Shown piece after piece: positions 9,165-18,146 of a DNA stretch of 64,000 bases (position 1 is the stretch's first letter; every line of letters starts with the position of its first letter). The stretch is from CBDDIP01 sp965229005 (lineage in GTDB: Bacteria; Actinomycetota; Acidimicrobiia; Acidimicrobiales; Ilumatobacteraceae). The position numbers and the translations under genes were made by a program. Under the pieces are notes generated by a model. The model was not told where the DNA came from. It saw only the letters and a list, made by a program, of their open reading frames with translations, and did not search any database. The stretch lies in the NCBI GenBank assembly GCA_965229005.1, contig CBDDIP010000002.1, positions 930,001-994,000 of the forward strand. Direction: 5' to 3'.

Positions 9165-10045
9165 TGACCGGTCCCAAGTTGAACGAGGCCAGCTACGTCG
9201 CTGGCGAGCGCAGTGGCACCAAGGCCAGCGCGAAGTACGTCCGCGTGTCGGCCTACAAGGCCCGCGTGGTGCTCGACCTCATCCGTGGCCTGCCCGTGCG
9301 GCGCGCCGACGAGGTGCTGCAGTTCACCGACCGCGAGGTGTCCAACGACATCCGCAAGGTGCTCGCCAGCGCGGTGGCCAACGCCATCGACACCAACTCG
9401 AGCGCCTACATCGGTGAGGCCGAGGAGCTCTTCGTCAAGGCGTGCTTCGCCGACGAGGGCCCGACGCTGAAGCGCTTCCGCCCCCGGGCGAAGGGTCGCG
9501 CCAGCCGCATCCGCAAGCGCACGTGTCACATCACCGTGCTCGTCGCCCGTCTGGACGACGCCAAGATCGAGATCGTCGCCAACCGCGAGGCTCGTCGCAC
9601 CGCCGCCGGTCGCCGTCGTGCCGCCGCCGGTGGGTCCGAGGCTGCCTCCCGCGCCGCTCGCGTCGCTCGCAGCCGTCAGCGTGCCGCCGGTCTCAAGGCC
9701 GGCGACGCCCCGAGCGATTCGGATGCCGACACCGAGGTCGAGGACACCGAGATCCACGGTCTGGCCGACGTCGCCGGTTCCGCAATCGCCTCTGCGGACA
9801 GCAACGTGCCCGCCGGTGCGGTTCCCGCCAACGAGGACGGTTCGCAGCCCGAGGGCTACGACATCAAGGGCAACGCCGACTCCGGTCTGTACCACGTGCC
9901 CGGCAGCCGCTTCTACGACCGCACGGTCGCCGAGTTCTGGTTCGCCACCGCCGAAGACGCCGAGGCCGCCGGCTTCCTGCTGCCGCCCAGCCAACGAGAC
10001 GACGACGACGCCACCGACGGTGACGCCGCGGAAGAGAGCAACTGA
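9164..10045 (+). CDS. rplV: 50S ribosomal protein L22 with long C-terminal extension
   Basis: 293 residues, more than twice the usual ~115. Residues 1-131 are a complete L22 including the tunnel beta-hairpin and RFRPRAKGRASRIRKRT (105-120). Residues 143-180 are Arg/Ala-rich, 181-230 acidic, and 232-272 make a compact module (YDIKGNADSG, YHVPGSRFYDRT, AEFWFATAEDAEAAGF) before an Asp/Glu-rich end. This module resembles a short Tyr/His/Gly-rich domain also found at the ends of bacterial secreted nucleases and some other proteins. The reading frame is clean and ends at the rpsC ATG (one-base overlap), so the extension is real. Confidence 0.95.
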   Translation: MTGPKLNEASYVAGERSGTKASAKYVRVSAYKARVVLDLIRGLPVRRADEVLQFTDREVSNDIRKVLASAVANAIDTNSSAYIGEAEELFVKACFADEGPTLKRFRPRAKGRASRIRKRTCHITVLVARLDDAKIEIVANREARRTAAGRRRAAAGGSEAASRAARVARSRQRAAGLKAGDAPSDSDADTEVEDTEIHGLADVAGSAIASADSNVPAGAVPANEDGSQPEGYDIKGNADSGLYHVPGSRFYDRTVAEFWFATAEDAEAAGFLLPPSQRDDDDATDGDAAEESN

Positions 10046-10923
10046 TGGGTCAGAAGATCAACCCGTACGGGTTCCGTTTGGGCATCACCACCGAGTGGAA
10101 GAGCCGCTGGTTCTCCGAGCGCGACTACAAGGAGTACCTCACCGAGGACTGGAAGATCCGCCGGGCGCTGATGGCCAAGCTGGAGTCCGCCGCGGTCAGT
10201 CGCATCGAGATCGAGCGCACTCGCGACAAGGTCCGGGTGGACATCCAGACCGCCCGCCCCGGCATCGTCATCGGTCGCCGTGGGGCTCAGGCCGACGAAC
10301 TGCGCGCATTGCTGACGCAGATCACCGGCAACCCGAAGGTCCAGCTGAACATCGTCGAGATCAAGAACCCCGAGCTCGACGCCGCACTCATCGCCCAGGG
10401 CGTTGCCGATCAGCTGGCCAACCGCATCGCGTTCCGTCGTGCGATGAAGCGCGCCGTGCAGAACGCGCAGAAGGCTGGTGCGCTCGGCATCCGCGTGCAG
10501 TGCTCGGGCCGCCTCGGTGGCGCTGAGATGAGCCGCACCGAGTGGTACCGCGAAGGTCGCGTGCCGCTGCACACGCTGCGCGCCGACATCGACTTCGGCT
10601 TCCGCGAGGCCCGCACCACCAGCGGCCGCGTCGGCGTGAAGGTGTGGATCTACAAGGGCGACATCGTGCCGTACAAGGCGCAGACCGAGGACAAGATCGC
10701 TCGCGAGGCCGCCATGGCCGTCGGCGAGACGTCGGGTCAGGGTGCGCCGCGCAAGGTCGTGTCGTCGGGCGCCCGTCGCAAGGACGAGGTCGAGGCTGCC
10801 GAGACCACGCCGCTCATCAAGGAAGCCGATCCGGAACTGGAGAAGCTCCTCGACGAGGAAGAAGAGATCGCTCGCCGCACGCACGGCGCGCACGAGGCAC
10901 CGCACTTCCGTGGGGAGGACTGA
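10045..10923 (+). CDS. rpsC: 30S ribosomal protein S3
   Basis: 292 residues. It starts MGQKINPYGFRLGI; the KH domain has PGIVIGRRGAQ (GxxG loop) and the C-terminal domain has GRLGGAEMSRTEWYREGRVP. The last ~60 residues are an acidic extension, longer than in E. coli. S3 lines the mRNA entry channel. Confidence 0.97.
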   Translation: MGQKINPYGFRLGITTEWKSRWFSERDYKEYLTEDWKIRRALMAKLESAAVSRIEIERTRDKVRVDIQTARPGIVIGRRGAQADELRALLTQITGNPKVQLNIVEIKNPELDAALIAQGVADQLANRIAFRRAMKRAVQNAQKAGALGIRVQCSGRLGGAEMSRTEWYREGRVPLHTLRADIDFGFREARTTSGRVGVKVWIYKGDIVPYKAQTEDKIAREAAMAVGETSGQGAPRKVVSSGARRKDEVEAAETTPLIKEADPELEKLLDEEEEIARRTHGAHEAPHFRGED

Positions 10924-10925
10924 CC

Positions 10926-11342
10926 ATGTTGATGCCCCGCAAAGTCGCACACCGCAAGCACCATCGCGGCCGCACCACCGGCCTCACCAAGGGCGGCAGC
11001 ACGCTGGCCTTCGGTGAGTACGGGATCCAGGCCCTCGAGCCGGGCTGGCTCACCGCCCGCCAGATCGAGGCCGCTCGTATCGCCATGACCCGCGCCATCA
11101 AGCGCGGCGGCAAGGTGTGGATCAACATCTTCCCGGACAAGCCCGTGACGAAGAAGCCGGCCGAGACCCGCATGGGTTCCGGCAAGGGCAACCCGGAGTT
11201 CTGGGTGGCCGTCGTCAAGCCCGGTCGCGTGCTGTTCGAGCTGTCGTTCCCCAGCGAAGAAGTCGCTCGGGTGGCCATGAACAAGGCGATCCAGAAGCTG
11301 CCGATCAAGGCCCGCATCATCACTCGCGAGGAGGTCTACTGA
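10926..11342 (+). CDS. rplP: 50S ribosomal protein L16
   Basis: 138 residues starting MLMPRKVAHRKHHRGR, with the L16 signature RMGSGKGNPEFWVAVVKPG. L16 contacts the A-site tRNA. Two bases separate it from rpsC; it overlaps rpmC by one base. Confidence 0.97.
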   Translation: MLMPRKVAHRKHHRGRTTGLTKGGSTLAFGEYGIQALEPGWLTARQIEAARIAMTRAIKRGGKVWINIFPDKPVTKKPAETRMGSGKGNPEFWVAVVKPGRVLFELSFPSEEVARVAMNKAIQKLPIKARIITREEVY

Positions 11343-11557
11343 TGGCCCGCACGAACACCGAGCTCAAAGAGCTCGACCTGGCAGCCCTCGTCGAGGAGCT
11401 GCGCGCCACCAAGCAGGAGGCGCTCAACCTGCGGTTCCGCAACGCCACCGGACAGCTCGACAACAACGCCGAGATCCGCAAGGTGCGCCGCCAGATCGCA
11501 CGTATCAACACCTACATCCGCGTTCGTGAGATCGCGCTGGCAGAGGCAGGCAACTGA
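11342..11557 (+). CDS. rpmC: 50S ribosomal protein L29
   Basis: 71 residues, two-helix L29 fold. ELKELDLAALVEEL and LRFRNATGQLDNNAEIRKVR are typical. It overlaps both neighbours by one base. Confidence 0.96.
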   Translation: MARTNTELKELDLAALVEELRATKQEALNLRFRNATGQLDNNAEIRKVRRQIARINTYIRVREIALAEAGN

Positions 11558-11847
11558 TGGCCGACACCGTTCAACCCACTGGCGAGGCCACCGCGGCTCG
11601 CGCCAACCGCAAGACCCGTGAGGGCCTGGTCGTGTCCAACAAGATGGACAAGACCGCAGTCGTCGCCGTCGTCGAGCGCGTGCGCCACCCGAAGTACGCC
11701 AAGTTCGTGATGCGCACCAAGAAGCTCTACGCCCACGACGAGACCAACGACGTCAACATCGGCGACCGCGTTCGCGTGATGGAGACCCGCCCGACGAGCA
11801 AGAACAAGCGCTGGCGCGTCACCGAAGTGCTGGAGCGTGCCAAGTGA
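11557..11847 (+). CDS. rpsQ: 30S ribosomal protein S17
   Basis: 96 residues. An N-terminal extension of about 20 residues precedes the S17 core (REGLVVSNKMDKTAVVAVV, KYAKFVMRTKKLYAHDE, GDRVRVMETRP). It is a primary 16S-binding protein. Confidence 0.96.
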   Translation: MADTVQPTGEATAARANRKTREGLVVSNKMDKTAVVAVVERVRHPKYAKFVMRTKKLYAHDETNDVNIGDRVRVMETRPTSKNKRWRVTEVLERAK

Positions 11848-12212
11848 TCCAGCAGGAGAGCCGCCTTCGCGTGGCTGACAACAGTGGCGCCAAAGAGGTG
11901 CTGGTGATCAAGGTGCTCGGTGGCACCCGTCGCCGCTACGCATCCATCGGCGACATCTTCGTCGCCACGGTGAAAGACGCCATCCCCGGCGCCGCCGTGA
12001 AGAAGGGCGACGTCGTCAAGTGCGTCGTCGTCCGCACCAAGAAGGAGAAGCGCCGCGCCGACGGCAGCTACATCCGCTTCGACGAGAACGCTGCGGTCAT
12101 CATCAAAGACGACCTCACCCCGCGCGGCACGCGCATCTTCGGCCCAGTCGGCCGCGAGCTGCGCGACAAGCGGTTCATGCGCATCGTCTCGCTGGCCCCG
12201 GAGGTGTTGTGA
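11844..12212 (+). CDS. rplN: 50S ribosomal protein L14
   Basis: 122 residues starting MIQQESRLRVADNSGAKE from a GTG at 11844 that overlaps the rpsQ stop by four bases. The L14 signature with GVVKCVVVRTKK-like sequence and RIFGPVGRELR is present. It lies at the subunit interface. Confidence 0.97.
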   Translation: MIQQESRLRVADNSGAKEVLVIKVLGGTRRRYASIGDIFVATVKDAIPGAAVKKGDVVKCVVVRTKKEKRRADGSYIRFDENAAVIIKDDLTPRGTRIFGPVGRELRDKRFMRIVSLAPEVL

Positions 12213-12214
12213 AC

Positions 12215-12520
12215 ATGAAGATCAAGAAGGGCGACACGGTCGTCGTCATCGCCGGCAAGGACAAGGGGCAGGAAGGCGAAGTGGTGCAGGTCATGCCCAG
12301 CGCCAACAAGCTCATCGTCAACGGCATCAACACGGCCAAGAAGCACTCCAAGCCCCGCAAGCAGAACCAGCAGGGCGGCATCATCGATCGCGACATGCCC
12401 ATCGACGCCAGCAACGTGATGCTGGTGCACAAGGGCAAGGCCACTCGCGTCGGCTACCGCATCAACGCCGATGGCACGAAGGTGCGCATCGCCAAGAAGA
12501 CCGGTGAGGTGATCTCATGA
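12215..12520 (+). CDS. rplX: 50S ribosomal protein L24
   Basis: 101 residues from ATG 12215, with GGAGG ten bases upstream. An in-frame GTG at 12209 would add two residues and overlap the rplN stop, and cannot be excluded. The KOW motif (MKIKKGDTVVVIAGKDKGQEG) identifies L24, an assembly initiator. Confidence 0.95.
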   Translation: MKIKKGDTVVVIAGKDKGQEGEVVQVMPSANKLIVNGINTAKKHSKPRKQNQQGGIIDRDMPIDASNVMLVHKGKATRVGYRINADGTKVRIAKKTGEVIS

Positions 12521-13194
12521 GCACGACTGCAGTGCAGGAGTCGAGGGCCACCGAGTCCCCGCGTCTCAAGCAGAAGTACAACGACACCGTCAAGGCAGCG
12601 CTGCAGGAGCAGCTCGGCCTCGGCAACGTCATGCAGGTGCCGCGGCTCGAGAAGATCGTGATCAACATGGGCGTCGGCCGGGCCACCCAGCAGCCGTCGC
12701 TGCTGGAGGGTGCGGTCACCGACCTCACCAAGATCAGCGGTCAGAAGCCGATCATCACCAAGGCCCGCGACTCCATCGCCAACTTCAAGTTGCGCGAAGG
12801 CCAGTCGATCGGCTGCAAGGTCACCCTGCGCGGCGATCGCATGTGGGAGTTCCTGGACCGGCTGATCGCCGTCGCCATCCCCCGCATGCGCGACTTCCGC
12901 GGGTTGCCGGCGCACAGCTGGGACGGGCGTGGCAACTACACGTTCGGCCTCGCCGAGCAGACGGTGTTCCCCGAGATCGACTACGACAGGATCGACTCGC
13001 CTCGCGGCATGGACATCACCATCGTCACCTCGGGCGTCACCAACGAGCAGGGCAAGGCCCTCCTCGATGCGTTCGGGTTCCCGTTCAAGCGCGGCGAAGA
13101 CGCCGGCGCAGTTCCGAAGAAGTCCAAGCGTCGTCACCCCGGTCGTGGTGGCAAGGGCGCAGCTGCCAAGCCGGCGGCGAAGAAGAAGAAGTGA
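12517..13194 (+). CDS. rplE: 50S ribosomal protein L5
   Basis: 225 residues. The core has PRLEKIVINMGVG, GQKPIITKARDSIANFKLR and RGLPAHSWDGRGNYTFG. N-terminal (~15) and Lys-rich C-terminal (~30) tails exceed the usual ~180 residues. L5 binds 5S rRNA. It overlaps rplX by four bases. Confidence 0.97.
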   Translation: MSTTAVQESRATESPRLKQKYNDTVKAALQEQLGLGNVMQVPRLEKIVINMGVGRATQQPSLLEGAVTDLTKISGQKPIITKARDSIANFKLREGQSIGCKVTLRGDRMWEFLDRLIAVAIPRMRDFRGLPAHSWDGRGNYTFGLAEQTVFPEIDYDRIDSPRGMDITIVTSGVTNEQGKALLDAFGFPFKRGEDAGAVPKKSKRRHPGRGGKGAAAKPAAKKKK

Positions 13195-13209
13195 CGAGAG
13201 GGCATCGCA

Positions 13210-13395
13210 ATGGCAAAGAAGTCGTTGATCAACAAGTCGAACGCCAAGCCGAAGTACAAGGTGCGCGGGTACACCCGCTGCCGTCGCTGCGGTCGTGCCC
13301 GTTCCGTCTACCGCAAGTTCGGCCTGTGCCGTGTCTGCTTGCGGGAGATGGCGCACGCCGGCGAGATCCCCGGTCTGACCAAGGCGAGTTGGTGA
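13210..13395 (+). CDS. rpsZ: 30S ribosomal protein S14, zinc-binding type Z
   Basis: 61 residues with a complete zinc ribbon: C24, C27, C40 and C43 (CRRC and CRVC). This short C+ form is the ancestral S14 of many Gram-positive bacteria. No zinc-free paralogue is in the window. Confidence 0.97.
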   Translation: MAKKSLINKSNAKPKYKVRGYTRCRRCGRARSVYRKFGLCRVCLREMAHAGEIPGLTKASW

Positions 13396-13404
13396 GGAGG
13401 AACC

Positions 13405-13806
13405 ATGCTCACTGATCCCATCGCTGACATGCTCACCCGCATCCGCAACGCCAACACGGCAATGCACGATCAGGTGAAGATGCCGTCATCCAAGCAGAAG
13501 ATCGCGCTCGCAGAAGTGCTCAAGGCCGAGGGGTACATCGACGGTTTCGCCGTCGCCGCCTCCACCACGGGTCCTGGCGACGTGCTCACCATCTCGATGA
13601 AGTACTCGGCCGATCGTCATCGCACGATCTCCGGCATTCGTCGCATCTCCACCCCCGGCCTGCGGATCTACCGCAAGAGCGACAGCATTCCGCGCGTCCT
13701 CGGTGGCCTCGGTGTGGCCGTCCTGTCCACCAGCCAGGGGCTGCTGTCCGACCGTGAGGCGCGCAAGCGCAAGGTCGGCGGCGAAGTCCTCTGCTACGTG
13801 TGGTGA
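13405..13806 (+). CDS. rpsH: 30S ribosomal protein S8
   Basis: 133 residues, starting MLTDPIADMLTRIRNAN and ending in the S8 signature (TSQGLLSDREARKRKVGGE, LCYVW). The start has GAGGAGG just upstream. In E. coli S8 represses the spc operon. Confidence 0.97.
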   Translation: MLTDPIADMLTRIRNANTAMHDQVKMPSSKQKIALAEVLKAEGYIDGFAVAASTTGPGDVLTISMKYSADRHRTISGIRRISTPGLRIYRKSDSIPRVLGGLGVAVLSTSQGLLSDREARKRKVGGEVLCYVW

Positions 13807-13821
13807 TTGAGAGCTACTGAC

Positions 13822-14379
13822 ATGTCTCGAATCGGCAAAGCCCCCATCAACGTGCCTGGTGGCGTCGACGTCACCATCGCCGGTGCCGACGTCACGGTGA
13901 AGGGCCCCAAGGGCACCCTCAGCCGCACCGTCCCCGGCGCGATCACGGTGCGCAGCGAAGCGAACGACGGCGGCGGCTCGCTGCTGCTCGTCGAGCGCCC
14001 GAACGACGAGCGGGAGAACCGCTCGTTGCACGGACTCACCCGCACCCTGGTGAGCAACATGGTCGTCGGCGTCACCGATGGCTTCGCCAAGGAGTTGGAG
14101 ATCATCGGCGTCGGCTACCGCGCCGAGGCCTTGGCCCCGACGAAGCTGCGCCTCGCGCTCGGCTTCAGCCACCCGGTCGTCGTCGACGCACCGGAGGGTG
14201 TCACCTTCGAAGTGCCCGTGCAGACGCGGGTGATCGTGCGTGGCATCGACAAGGAAGTCGTCGGCCAGGTGGCCGCCAACATCCGTTCCATCCGCAAGCC
14301 GGAGCCGTACAAGGGCAAGGGCGTGCGCTACCTCGGTGAGAAGGTCCTCCGCAAGGCCGGCAAGACCGGCAAGAAGTGA
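13822..14379 (+). CDS. rplF: 50S ribosomal protein L6
   Basis: 185 residues from ATG 13822 (MSRIGKAPINVPGGVDV). The C-terminal L6 signature is KPEPYKGKGVRYLGEKV. A TTG start at 13807 would add five residues but is not supported by family alignment. Confidence 0.97.
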   Translation: MSRIGKAPINVPGGVDVTIAGADVTVKGPKGTLSRTVPGAITVRSEANDGGGSLLLVERPNDERENRSLHGLTRTLVSNMVVGVTDGFAKELEIIGVGYRAEALAPTKLRLALGFSHPVVVDAPEGVTFEVPVQTRVIVRGIDKEVVGQVAANIRSIRKPEPYKGKGVRYLGEKVLRKAGKTGKK

Positions 14380-14389
14380 GAGAGCAGTC

Positions 14390-14758
14390 ATGACGAAGAT
14401 CGCACAGAAGCGCCGCGACGGCCGCATCACCCGCCACCGCCGGGTGCGCAAGAAGATCCACGGCACCGCGGCCCGGCCGCGCCTGGCCGTGTTCCGTTCC
14501 AACAAGCACCTGTCGTTGCAGCTGATCGACGACGACGCCGGCCACACGCTGGCGGCGGCGAGCACCGGCGAAGCTGCCGTGCGCGCCGAGGGCACCGGTT
14601 CCACCGTGGCCGCGGCGACGAAGTTGGGCGAAGTCCTCGCCGAGCGTGCCAAGGCCGCCGGCATCTCGAAGGTCGTGTTCGACCGTGGTGGGTTCCTCTA
14701 CCACGGCCGTGTTGCAGCGGTTGCCGCTGCGGCGCGCGAAGCAGGTTTGGAGTTCTGA
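14390..14758 (+). CDS. rplR: 50S ribosomal protein L18
   Basis: 122 residues. A basic N-terminus is followed by RPRLAVFRSNKHLSLQLIDD and FDRGGFLYHGRV. It is a 5S rRNA-binding protein. It overlaps rpsE by one base. Confidence 0.96.
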   Translation: MTKIAQKRRDGRITRHRRVRKKIHGTAARPRLAVFRSNKHLSLQLIDDDAGHTLAAASTGEAAVRAEGTGSTVAAATKLGEVLAERAKAAGISKVVFDRGGFLYHGRVAAVAAAAREAGLEF

Positions 14759-15351
14759 TGGCCGGTCCCAACTACAGCAACAACAACTTCCAGGACCGGG
14801 CACCGGACCCCAGCGGTCTGCGCGAGTCGCGCGTCATCGACATCAACCGCGTCGCGAAGGTCGTCAAGGGCGGTCGTCGTTTCTCGTTCACCGCGCTCGT
14901 GGTGGTCGGTGACGGCAACGGTCGCGTCGGCCTCGGCTACGGCAAGGCCAAAGAAGTGCCGCTGGCCATCCAGAAGGGCACCGAAGAGGCCAAGAAGAAC
15001 CTGTTCGACGTGCCGTTGGCCGGCAGCACCATCACCCACCCGATCATCGGCATCAACTCCGCCGGTCGCGTGATGATGAAGCCCGCCGCCCCCGGTACCG
15101 GCGTCATCGCCGGTGGCGCTGCTCGTGTCATCCTCGAGGAAGCCGGCATCCACGACGTGCTGTGCAAGTCGCTCGGCTCGTCGAACGCCATCAACGTCGC
15201 TCGCGCCACGATCAACGGCCTGCAGTCGCTGCAGCGTCCGGAAGACGTCGCCAAGCGTCGCGGCCTGGCCGCCGAGGACTTCGTGCCGAAGGGCATGCTC
15301 AACGCCTACAACGATCGCAAGAAGCAGATCGCCTCTGGGGAGTCGCACTGA
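14758..15351 (+). CDS. rpsE: 30S ribosomal protein S5
   Basis: 197 residues. The double-stranded-RNA-like domain has RVAKVVKGGRRFSFTALVVV and GYGKAKEVPLAIQKGTEEAK; the C-terminal domain has GAARVILEEAGI. S5 acts in mRNA unwinding and decoding accuracy. Confidence 0.97.
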   Translation: MAGPNYSNNNFQDRAPDPSGLRESRVIDINRVAKVVKGGRRFSFTALVVVGDGNGRVGLGYGKAKEVPLAIQKGTEEAKKNLFDVPLAGSTITHPIIGINSAGRVMMKPAAPGTGVIAGGAARVILEEAGIHDVLCKSLGSSNAINVARATINGLQSLQRPEDVAKRRGLAAEDFVPKGMLNAYNDRKKQIASGESH

Positions 15352-15569
15352 TGGCCACCTACAAGCAGACCGAGCACACCGGTGAGACCATCACGGTGAA
15401 GCAGATCCGGTCCACCATCGCCACCAAGCCGAAGACCCGGGGCACCATGCGCGCCCTCGGCCTGCGCAAGATCGGCGACACCAACACGCTGCCCGACCGT
15501 CCCGAGATCCGCGGGATGATCGCACGCGTTCCTCACCTGATCCAGGTGACGAAGAGCACGGAGAAGTAA
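15351..15569 (+). CDS. rpmD: 50S ribosomal protein L30
   Basis: 72 residues. VKQIRSTIATKPKTRGTMRA and LGLRKIGDTNTLPD are typical of L30. Its ATG overlaps the rpsE stop. Confidence 0.95.
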   Translation: MATYKQTEHTGETITVKQIRSTIATKPKTRGTMRALGLRKIGDTNTLPDRPEIRGMIARVPHLIQVTKSTEK

Positions 15570-15573
15570 CCAC

Positions 15574-16068
15574 ATGCGCGTCGATGAACTCTCACCTGCG
15601 CCCGGCAGCACGCACGCCAAGAAGCGCGTCGGCCGTGGCATTGGCGGCAAGGGCGGCAAGACCGCCGGCGCCGGCACCAAGGGCCAGCAGTCACGTGGTC
15701 GTGGCAAGGTCGCTCGCGGCTTCGAAGGCGGCCAGATGCCGCTCAAGCAGCGCGTCCCCAAGCTGAAGGGCTTCAACAACCCGTTCCGCGTCGAGTACAG
15801 CCCGGTCAACCTCGACCAGCTGTCGAACACGGGCGAGTCGACGATCGACACCGACGTGTTGATCGCCAAGGGCCTGGTCCGCAAGGACACCTTCGTGAAG
15901 GTGCTCGCCCGTGGCGAGGTCACCACCAAGATCGACCTCACCGTGCACGCGATCTCGAAGGCTGCTGAGGCTGCCATCGTCGCCGCGGGAGGTAGCGTCA
16001 CGCTGCTGGGGCTGCCGTTCAAGCAGGGTCGCCCGCCGGTCAAGGGCAACCAGTTCACGAACCGCTGA
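15574..16068 (+). CDS. rplO: 50S ribosomal protein L15
   Basis: 164 residues. The Gly/Lys-rich N-terminus (KKRVGRGIGGKGGKTAGAG, KGQQSRG) and C-terminal KAAEAAIVAAGGSVTLLG identify L15. A 79-bp gap with a stem-loop separates it from secY. Confidence 0.97.
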   Translation: MRVDELSPAPGSTHAKKRVGRGIGGKGGKTAGAGTKGQQSRGRGKVARGFEGGQMPLKQRVPKLKGFNNPFRVEYSPVNLDQLSNTGESTIDTDVLIAKGLVRKDTFVKVLARGEVTTKIDLTVHAISKAAEAAIVAAGGSVTLLGLPFKQGRPPVKGNQFTNR

Positions 16069-16099
16069 TCCCGTCCGTCTCGAACCGTCCTCGTGTGCA

Positions 16100-16118
16100 C
16101 GCCGTCGCTCTGACGGCG
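16100..16118 (+). terminator. stem-loop between rplO and secY
   Basis: A perfect 7-bp stem (CGCCGTC / GACGGCG) with loop GCTCT, flanked by a partly pairing GTGC/GCAC. No U-run follows, so it could be a weak terminator, a processing site or an attenuator lowering expression of the secY part. Confidence 0.4.
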
Positions 16119-16147
16119 AAGCGCACTGATCTCTCTGGGAGCCCGTC

Positions 16148-17476
16148 TTGCTGTCGAACCTGAAGAACGTCTTCAAGGTCAGCGACCTGCGGAACAAGAT
16201 CATCTTCGTCATCGCCATGGTGGCGCTGTACCGCTTGGGCGTCGCCATTCGCGTGCCGGGCATCGATCCCGATCAGGTCAAGCAGTTCAAGAAGGGTGCC
16301 GAATCGCAGGGCGCCCTCGGGTTCCTCAACCTGTTCTCGGGTGGCGCCTTCAGCAGCTTCTCGATCTTCGCGCTCGGCATCATGCCGTACATCACGGCCA
16401 GCATCATCATGCAGGTCCTCGGTGTCGTCATCCCCAAGCTGGAGAAGCTCCAGCAGGAGGGTGCCGTCGGGCAGCGCAAGATCACGCAGTACACGCGCTA
16501 CCTGGCGATCGGCATCGCGCTGCTGCAGGGCACCGCGCTGACGTTCATCTTCGGCAACGGCAACGGCAACGCCTTCTTCGGTGCGGCCCAGCGTCTGCCG
16601 CAGAACATCAAGCTGCTGCCTGACGGCATGTGGCCCCGCGGTTACCTCGTCATCCTCACGCTGGTCGCCGGTACCGCCGTGCTGATGTGGATCGGCGAGC
16701 TGATCAGCCAGCGCGGCATCGGCAACGGCATGAGCATGGTCATCTTCGCCTCGGTGGTCAGCAGCCTGCCGTTCGGCTTCTACCGCATCTTCCTGGAGAA
16801 CCTGTTCGCCGGCATCTGCCTGACGATCATCTCGATCGGCATCGTCATCGCCGTCGTGCGCATCGAGCTCGCCCAGCGGCGCATCCCGGTGCAGTTCGCC
16901 AAGCGCGTCGTCGGTCGTCGCATGTACGGCGGCCAGAACACGTACATCCCGTTGAAGGTCAACCAGAGCGGCGTCGTGCCGATCATCTTCGCCTCGTCGG
17001 TGCTGCTGCTGCCGGTGCTCGCCTCCAACCTGCTCGGCTCCAGCTCGGCCGACTCGTGGCGCTACAAGGTGCAGAAGTGGGTCACCGACAACCTGGTCAA
17101 CAGCCACGGCGCGGTGTACATCGTGCTGTTCACGCTGATGATCGTGGCCTTTGCGTACTTCTACAACTCGATCGCCTTCGACCCGATCCGCCAGGCCGAC
17201 CAGATCCGTCGCCAGGGTGGGTTCATCCCCGGTGTCCGCCCCGGTCCGCAGACCGAGCGCTACCTCGCCAAGGCCGTCAACCGGATCACCCTGCCGGGCG
17301 CTGCGTTCGTCGCCGCGATCGCGATCATGCCCTACATCGTCCTGTACGTCTTCGACGTCCAGGGCTTCCCCTTCGCCGGCACCACCGTGCTGATCTCCGT
17401 CGGCGTCGCCCTCGAACTGATGCGCCAGATCGACAGTCAGCTCATGCTGCGCAACTACGAGGGCTTCCTGAAGTGA
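16148..17476 (+). CDS. secY: preprotein translocase subunit SecY
   Basis: 442 residues, ten predicted membrane helices. The start is TTG at 16148 with GGGAG upstream, giving MLSNLKNVFKVSDLRNKI, the usual SecY N-terminus. The plug region (FSGGAFSSFSIFALGIMPYI) and cytoplasmic loop (RRQGGFIPGVRPGPQTERYL) are conserved. It forms the SecYEG channel. It overlaps adk by four bases (GTGA). Confidence 0.97.
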   Translation: MLSNLKNVFKVSDLRNKIIFVIAMVALYRLGVAIRVPGIDPDQVKQFKKGAESQGALGFLNLFSGGAFSSFSIFALGIMPYITASIIMQVLGVVIPKLEKLQQEGAVGQRKITQYTRYLAIGIALLQGTALTFIFGNGNGNAFFGAAQRLPQNIKLLPDGMWPRGYLVILTLVAGTAVLMWIGELISQRGIGNGMSMVIFASVVSSLPFGFYRIFLENLFAGICLTIISIGIVIAVVRIELAQRRIPVQFAKRVVGRRMYGGQNTYIPLKVNQSGVVPIIFASSVLLLPVLASNLLGSSSADSWRYKVQKWVTDNLVNSHGAVYIVLFTLMIVAFAYFYNSIAFDPIRQADQIRRQGGFIPGVRPGPQTERYLAKAVNRITLPGAAFVAAIAIMPYIVLYVFDVQGFPFAGTTVLISVGVALELMRQIDSQLMLRNYEGFLK

Positions 17477-18135
17477 TCCCGGGCGCCCGGCTGATCATTC
17501 TCGGGCGACAGGGCGCTGGGAAGGGCACGCAGTGCGTTCGGTTGTCGCGGCACTTCGTGGTGCCGCACATCTCGACCGGCGACATGCTGCGCGCCGCCGT
17601 GCGCGAGGGCACCGAGCTGGGGATCATGGCCAAGTTGGTCATGGACGCCGGCAACCTCGTCGGTGACGAGATCATGGTCGGCATCGTCGACGAGCGGTTG
17701 AACCGCGACGACGCTCGTGGGCGCGGCTACATCCTCGACGGCTTCCCGCGCACCGTGCCCCAGGCGCAGGCGCTCGATCGGATCACCGAGCACCAGCCGA
17801 TCGACGTCGTGCTCGACCTCGACGTGCCGCGCGACCTCGTGCTGACGCGGTTGACGTCGCGCCGTGTGTGTCGCGACTGCGGCACCAACTACGTCGCCGA
17901 CGGCGCCGAGAAGTCGCCGTGGATCTGCGAGGTGTGCGGTGGCGACGTCATGCACCGCGACGACGACACGCCCGACGCGATCGCCCACCGGCTCGACCTC
18001 TACGAGGAGCAGACGGCGCCGCTGATCGAGTACTACGAGGCGCAGGGCCGGATGGCCGTGGTCGACGGTGTTGCTCCTCCCGATGTCGTGTTCGCCCGGC
18101 TCACCGCCGCGGTCGACGCGGCGCGTCGCGGCTGA
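17473..18135 (+). CDS. adk: adenylate kinase, zinc-LID form
   Basis: 220 residues from GTG 17473. The P-loop is GRQGAGKGT (11-19), with Gln where Pro is usual. The NMP-binding part has HISTGDMLR, then LDGFPRT. The LID carries four Cys (C133, C136, C152, C155), the zinc-binding variant. It interconverts ATP + AMP and 2 ADP. The secY-adk-map order is classical. Confidence 0.96.
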   Translation: MIPGARLIILGRQGAGKGTQCVRLSRHFVVPHISTGDMLRAAVREGTELGIMAKLVMDAGNLVGDEIMVGIVDERLNRDDARGRGYILDGFPRTVPQAQALDRITEHQPIDVVLDLDVPRDLVLTRLTSRRVCRDCGTNYVADGAEKSPWICEVCGGDVMHRDDDTPDAIAHRLDLYEEQTAPLIEYYEAQGRMAVVDGVAPPDVVFARLTAAVDAARRG

Positions 18136-18146
18136 GGCGTCGCGCC

